Shown one piece after another: positions 20,012 to 22,751 of a stretch of 22,751 nucleotides of DNA (position 1 is its first letter; each line of letters starts with the position of its first letter). The position numbers were made by a program, and so were the translations under genes. The notes under the pieces were generated by a model. That model was given only the letters and a program-made list of their open reading frames with translations. It had not been told where the DNA came from and did not search any database. Origin of the DNA: a virus; IMG/VR virus record IMGVR_UViG_3300024999_000420, positions 1-22,751 of that record; one strand, written 5' to 3'.

Positions 20012-21802
20012 ATGTTAATTACAAAAGAAGTTGAAATTAAATGGCGTAAAAATAATAAAGATTGGTATGAAAGCAAAGGTTGTATTTTTACAAAATTAGG
20101 AGATGTTTTTAATGTAAAAGTTGCTGATTTACTTGTTGGTTCAACCACATTGGTAAATATTGAATGTGATGCTTGTGGGGAAACATTAATTGGAGTGAGG
20201 TGGTGTGATTATATAAAATGTGTAAAAGAAGACGGTAAATATTATTGTCAAAGATGTGCTAAAAATGGATATAAAAAATGGGTTTCTTTTTATGATTGGT
20301 GTTACAAATATTTACCTAAAGAAATGGCAGATTGGGTGTTATCTCGTTGGGATTATGAAAAGAATATTGACAAAGATGGTAATAAATTAAGTCCAAAAGA
20401 TGTTAGTTTTGCTTCACTAGGTTTAAATAAAAAAGGTTATTGGTTTAAATGTTTAGATTATCCTGAACATGGTTCAGAATTGAAGAATATTGCAAGTTTT
20501 ATCAATAAACATGGAAGTATTACTTGTAATCAATGTAATACTATTGCGATAACACATCCTGAATTAATAAATTATTTGGTAAATAAAAAAGATGCATATA
20601 AATATTCTTATGGTTCTGGAAAGGAAATTTTTATGGAATGCCCAGATTGTGGGTATGAAAAGAAAATGACAATAAATAAATTAGTTAGTCAGGGGTTCGG
20701 TTGCAATAGGTGTTCAGATGGAATAAGCTACTCAGAAAAGTTTTTGTTAAATGTCTTTGAACAATTACTAAATAAAAATTTTCAAACACAATTAACAAAA
20801 ACTACGTTTAAATGGTGTAATAATTACAAATACGATTTTTATCTTGGTAAAATTAATGGGGTTATAGAAACACATGGAATACAGCATTACGAAGAGATAA
20901 AAAGCAAATGGAAATTTAAATATTCATTAGCAGAAACTCAAGACAATGATTTCGATAAGGAGTGGTTAGCTAGAAGTAATAAAATTAAAAATTACATAAT
21001 ATTAGATTGCAGAGAAAGTAATTTAAAATGGATTAGGAATAGCGTTATGAAGTCTAGGTTGCCTATTTTATTAGGATTCAAAAGCGAAGACATCAATTGG
21101 TTAAAATGTCATGAGTTTGCATGTAGCAGTTTGGTTAAAATAGTCTGTGATTTATGGAATTATAAAATAAGGAATGTGCCTAAAATTGCTAAAAAAATAA
21201 AAATGAATAATACCACAATAAGAAAATATTTAAAACAAGGAAATGAATTAAAGTGGTGTAATTATAATGGAAAAGAAGAGCAAAAGAGTAATAAAGAATA
21301 TAATTATAAAAAAGTTATTTGTTTAACAACTGATGAAATATTTAACTCTATTAAAGAAGCAAGTAAGTATTATAATATTGATGACTGTGGAATTAGTGGT
21401 TGTTGTTCAAATAATAATTCGCAAAAAACAGCAGGCAAACATCCTGAAACAAAAGAACCTTTAATTTGGATGTATTACGAAAATTATCTAATTAGAAATC
21501 AAATCTTAGGGGGATGTGATGAATATATAAATAATCATAATAATGTGAATTATAAAAAAGTAATATGTATTAATACAAAAAAAGTATTTCAGTCACTTAA
21601 AGAAGCTGTCTCTAAATATAACAATATATTTAGTTCGAGTAGTTTATCTCAATGTTGTAAACATAAATCAAATTCTTGTGGAAAAGATTTAAAAACAGGG
21701 GAAAAGTTAAAATGGATGTATTACGATGAATATCTAAAACTTCAAACCCCTCTTTCAGAAGAGTTATCTATACAAGATAACTCTTTTTCTATTTTGCAAT
21801 AA
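20012..21802 (+). CDS. Large zinc-ribbon, Vsr-like homing endonuclease candidate with two NUMOD1 repeats
   Basis: 596 residues, start supported by TTAGGAGGAATG. Residues 1-48 are a head domain (K-W-R-K-N-N-K-D-W-Y-E-S-K-G) shared with the gene starting at 22672. Zinc sites follow at C52/C55/C79/C82, C172/C175 and C210/C213/C231/C234. Residues about 240-345 form a Vsr/PD-(D/E)XK-like nuclease: SYSEKFLLNVFEQL (E242), KYDFYLGK (D275), GVIETHGIQHYEE (E286, H288, H292), DKEWLARSNKI and ILDCRES. Residues about 375-415 look like a helix-turn-helix (VPKIAKKIKMNNTTIRKYLK). Residues about 430-490 and 514-574 are two NUMOD1-type DNA-binding repeats (KKVICLTTDEIFNSIKEASK; KKVICINTKKVFQSLKEAVS), each ending in WMYY. 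NUMOD1 marks homing endonucleases. It separates the amidase group from the holin gene. No intron boundary is visible, so it is probably free-standing. Confidence 0.78.
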   Translation: MLITKEVEIKWRKNNKDWYESKGCIFTKLGDVFNVKVADLLVGSTTLVNIECDACGETLIGVRWCDYIKCVKEDGKYYCQRCAKNGYKKWVSFYDWCYKYLPKEMADWVLSRWDYEKNIDKDGNKLSPKDVSFASLGLNKKGYWFKCLDYPEHGSELKNIASFINKHGSITCNQCNTIAITHPELINYLVNKKDAYKYSYGSGKEIFMECPDCGYEKKMTINKLVSQGFGCNRCSDGISYSEKFLLNVFEQLLNKNFQTQLTKTTFKWCNNYKYDFYLGKINGVIETHGIQHYEEIKSKWKFKYSLAETQDNDFDKEWLARSNKIKNYIILDCRESNLKWIRNSVMKSRLPILLGFKSEDINWLKCHEFACSSLVKIVCDLWNYKIRNVPKIAKKIKMNNTTIRKYLKQGNELKWCNYNGKEEQKSNKEYNYKKVICLTTDEIFNSIKEASKYYNIDDCGISGCCSNNNSQKTAGKHPETKEPLIWMYYENYLIRNQILGGCDEYINNHNNVNYKKVICINTKKVFQSLKEAVSKYNNIFSSSSLSQCCKHKSNSCGKDLKTGEKLKWMYYDEYLKLQTPLSEELSIQDNSFSILQ

Positions 21803-21813
21803 AATAGAAAAAG
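21760..21813 (+). terminator. Terminator with an overlapping second hairpin at the end of the nuclease gene
   Basis: AGAGTTATCT (21760-21769) pairs perfectly with AGATAACTCT (21775-21784), loop ATACA, followed by five T: a good intrinsic terminator inside the coding end. The T-run begins the left arm of a second perfect hairpin, CTTTTTCTATTTT (21783-21795) with AAAATAGAAAAAG (21801-21813), loop GCAAT, that contains the TAA stop. The two cannot fully form together, as in an attenuator. Confidence 0.7.
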
Positions 21814-21846
21814 CAAAAAATAAAAAAATTAAGGAGATGTATTTTA

Positions 21847-22233
21847 ATGTTTGATCAAAGCATTCTTACGTTAGGTGGTGGCTTATTAATTTTAATTTGT
21901 GTAAACATAATTTTAGGTTCTGTCAGCTCATTATTCCAAAAGCAATTTGATAAAACAAAATTGTTTCAAGGAATTATAAAGGGATTGGTGGTAACAGCGT
22001 GTTTTGTGGCAGTGATTTATGTCGGAAAGTTAACTCCCAACATTATTGTTATTAATGTAAATGGAATTAATGTTGACTTGTTTACCGCAACTCATATGTT
22101 AATGCTTTCCTCTTATATTTTCTATGGGAAAGAGGTTTTAATTAAATTATCTAGTTTTGTTAGTGGTAAATATAAAACAGAGGAAATTGTAATAGTAGAA
22201 AACAAATCTATTACAATTGAAGGAGAGAAATAA
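21847..22233 (+). CDS. Phage holin (membrane protein of lysis cassette)
   Basis: 128 residues, start supported by AAGGAGATG. Three hydrophobic segments are visible: residues about 7-30 (LTLGGGLLILICVNIILGSV), about 43-63 (IIKGLVVTACFVAVIYVG) and about 82-98 (ATHMLMLSSYIFYG), then a charged tail (SGKYKTEEIVIVENKSITIEGEK). The motif order N-I-I-L-G-S-V, FDKTKLFQGIIKGL, GKLTPNIIVINVNGI and V-L-I-K-L resembles holins of Bacillota phages. Holins form membrane lesions that let the amidase reach the wall and set lysis timing. The gene lies after the nuclease and its terminator hairpins, so holin expression may depend on read-through; no clear promoter was found in the 45-base gap. A small open frame follows two bases after its stop. 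Confidence 0.78.
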   Translation: MFDQSILTLGGGLLILICVNIILGSVSSLFQKQFDKTKLFQGIIKGLVVTACFVAVIYVGKLTPNIIVINVNGINVDLFTATHMLMLSSYIFYGKEVLIKLSSFVSGKYKTEEIVIVENKSITIEGEK

Positions 22234-22235
22234 AT

Positions 22236-22343
22236 ATGAGAAACATAATCAATAAATTGGATAAATTATACACAAATTCATGCATTAATATTTATTTTGG
22301 ATTCAGAAAGATCTTATTAAAATTTGACTTGATTGAGTATTAA
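22236..22343 (+). CDS. 35-residue open frame after the holin, possible small protein
   Basis: ATG 22236 lies two bases after the holin stop, with AAGGAG (22220-22225) at a suitable distance. The product is MRNIINKLDKLY followed by aromatic and aliphatic residues and a basic RKILLKFDLIEY end. It has a weak amphipathic or hydrophobic character but no clear membrane helix. It may be a real small protein coupled to the holin, or the start of a decayed gene, because the following stretch (22337-22492) looks like broken coding sequence in another frame. No family recognised. Confidence 0.4.
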   Translation: MRNIINKLDKLYTNSCINIYFGFRKILLKFDLIEY

Positions 22344-22492
22344 TTATCTATAAAAATGTAAAATATCACAAATTAGAAGCAGATTTAAAGGCATTATTTT
22401 GTTGAGTGGCACAATCTATCACATTGGTAAATCAAATTGATTCTAGACCAAATGTAATCGCTATAAGCCTTATATATCAAGGGTTTAATTAG
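22337..22492 (+). pseudogene. Possible decayed gene with an internal stop
   Basis: One frame reads KNVKYHKLEADLKALFC, a TGA stop (22403-22405), then VAQSITLVNQIDSRPNVIAI and SLIYQGFN before TAG. The composition looks like real protein on both sides of the stop, and no start or ribosome-binding site is present. A decayed small phage gene, perhaps split from the 22236 frame by a frameshift, is the likely reading; a 28-residue frame from GTG 22406 is an alternative. An imperfect hairpin, ACATTGGT (22421-22428) with ACCAAATGT (22447-22455), lies within. Confidence 0.3.
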
Positions 22493-22519
22493 ACAAAAAT
22501 TTTAAATTACATCAGATTA

Positions 22520-22548
22520 AAAAGCATCTCTTTAGGAGGTGTTTTTTG
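22520..22548 (+). terminator. Intrinsic terminator closing the lysis genes
   Basis: AAAAGCATCTC (22520-22530) pairs with GAGGTGTTTTT (22536-22546), 11 pairs with two G-U, loop TTTAG, T-run in the 3' arm. It ends the transcript of the holin and the small frames after it. Confidence 0.75.
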
Positions 22549-22549
22549 T

Positions 22550-22623
22550 TGTGCCGTAATGCACATTAAGCAAACTAGGATAGGCCATCTGAAAGACACA
22601 ATCCTTAGTGTTTGTTTGCTTAA
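22550..22623 (+). other. Structured leader-like segment ahead of the third nuclease gene
   Basis: After the terminator come GTGC-CGTAAT-GCAC (22551-22564) and then TTAAGCAAAC (22566-22575) pairing exactly with GTTTGCTTAA (22614-22623). Inside the second stem AGGAT (22577-22581) can pair with ATCCT (22601-22605), with an asymmetric internal loop and a 19-base end loop. The stretch has no open frame and precedes the nuclease ATG by about 50 bases. It could be a leader RNA, a promoter-proximal element, or a trace of insertion. Confidence 0.4.
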
Positions 22624-22671
22624 TTACCTTTTAAGGAAACCAAATAAAATATTAAAGGAGATGTTTAAGAA

Positions 22672-22751
22672 ATGATATTAACAAAAATGGTTAAAGTAAA
22701 ATGGTATAATAGAACTAAAAAATGGTATGAGAGCAAAGGATATATATTTAC
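22672..22751 (+). CDS. Start of a third nuclease gene, paralogue of the 20012 gene (cut by window end)
   Basis: ATG 22672 follows AAAGGAGATG at a suitable distance. The 26 complete codons read MILTKMVKVKWYNRTKKWYE then SKGYIF, matching the start of the 20012 protein (MLITKEVEIKWRKNNKDWYE, SKGCIF) at most positions, while the DNA is clearly diverged. The rest of the gene lies outside the window, so its domains beyond this head segment are unknown. Together with the first paralogue it flanks the holin gene on both sides. Confidence 0.7.
   Translation, partial: MILTKMVKVKWYNRTKKWYESKGYIF

Noticed and set aside
18900-20012. IscB-type guide RNA (HEARO) ahead of the large nuclease
   Set aside because: The nuclease has no RuvC or HNH pattern of IscB, and the structured gap lies almost 1 kb upstream with other genes between.
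20012-21802. Group I intron carrying the nuclease
   Set aside because: Neither flank shows a split gene or recognisable group I core; neighbouring genes look intact, so a free-standing gene fits better.

Overview
The window reads as the late (tail-to-lysis) region of a tailed siphovirus or prophage of a low-G+C Bacillota host. The DNA is very AT-rich and starts are preceded by AGGAGG-type ribosome-binding sites matching the Bacillota 16S tail. Gene order is the classic Gram-positive one: tape measure, distal tail protein, tail-tip protein, receptor-binding fibre, amidase, holin. No integrase, attachment site, rRNA or tRNA was seen, so free phage and prophage cannot be told apart. The genus cannot be fixed; Clostridium-, Bacillus- or Paenibacillus-like hosts all fit.

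Layout. Positions 1-2380 hold the C-terminal part of the tape measure protein. Positions 2551-3933 hold a stand-alone zinc-ribbon nuclease of the Vsr-like (EDxHD) homing type, lodged between tape measure and Dit. Positions 3936-4706 are Dit. Positions 4744-10557 are a 1937-residue tail-tip protein made of repeated helical modules, an ILEI/FAM3-like domain, a GDLW-type fibre segment and a collagen-like motif. Positions 10560-14190 form an accessory (moron) island inside the tail genes. It has its own promoters and terminators, a secreted Big_2/LRR protein, a 41-residue peptide with an exceptionally strong ribosome-binding site, a convergent zinc-ribbon gene, a Cro-like HTH protein, a zinc-finger protein and a Bro-N/KilAC antirepressor. 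Positions 14208-17729 encode the receptor-binding fibre: adhesin module, 14-residue coiled-coil repeats, SGNH hydrolase.

The lysis region follows: a small membrane protein (17916), amidase (18206), a G+C-rich structured intergenic stretch (about 18953-19070), an XhlA-like coiled-coil membrane protein, a 76-residue helical protein, a DUF5659-like protein, a second large zinc-ribbon nuclease with two NUMOD1 repeats (20012-21802), the holin (21847-22233), a possible decayed gene, and the start of a third nuclease paralogous to the second (22672 to the window end).

How it works together: tape measure, Dit, tail-tip and fibre proteins build the tail and its adsorption end; amidase, holin and XhlA-like protein release progeny. 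The nucleases look like selfish free-standing homing endonucleases placed between late genes. The island probably serves the lysogen or controls expression locally. Many strong intrinsic terminators interrupt the late genes, so either processive antitermination or several separate late promoters are needed.
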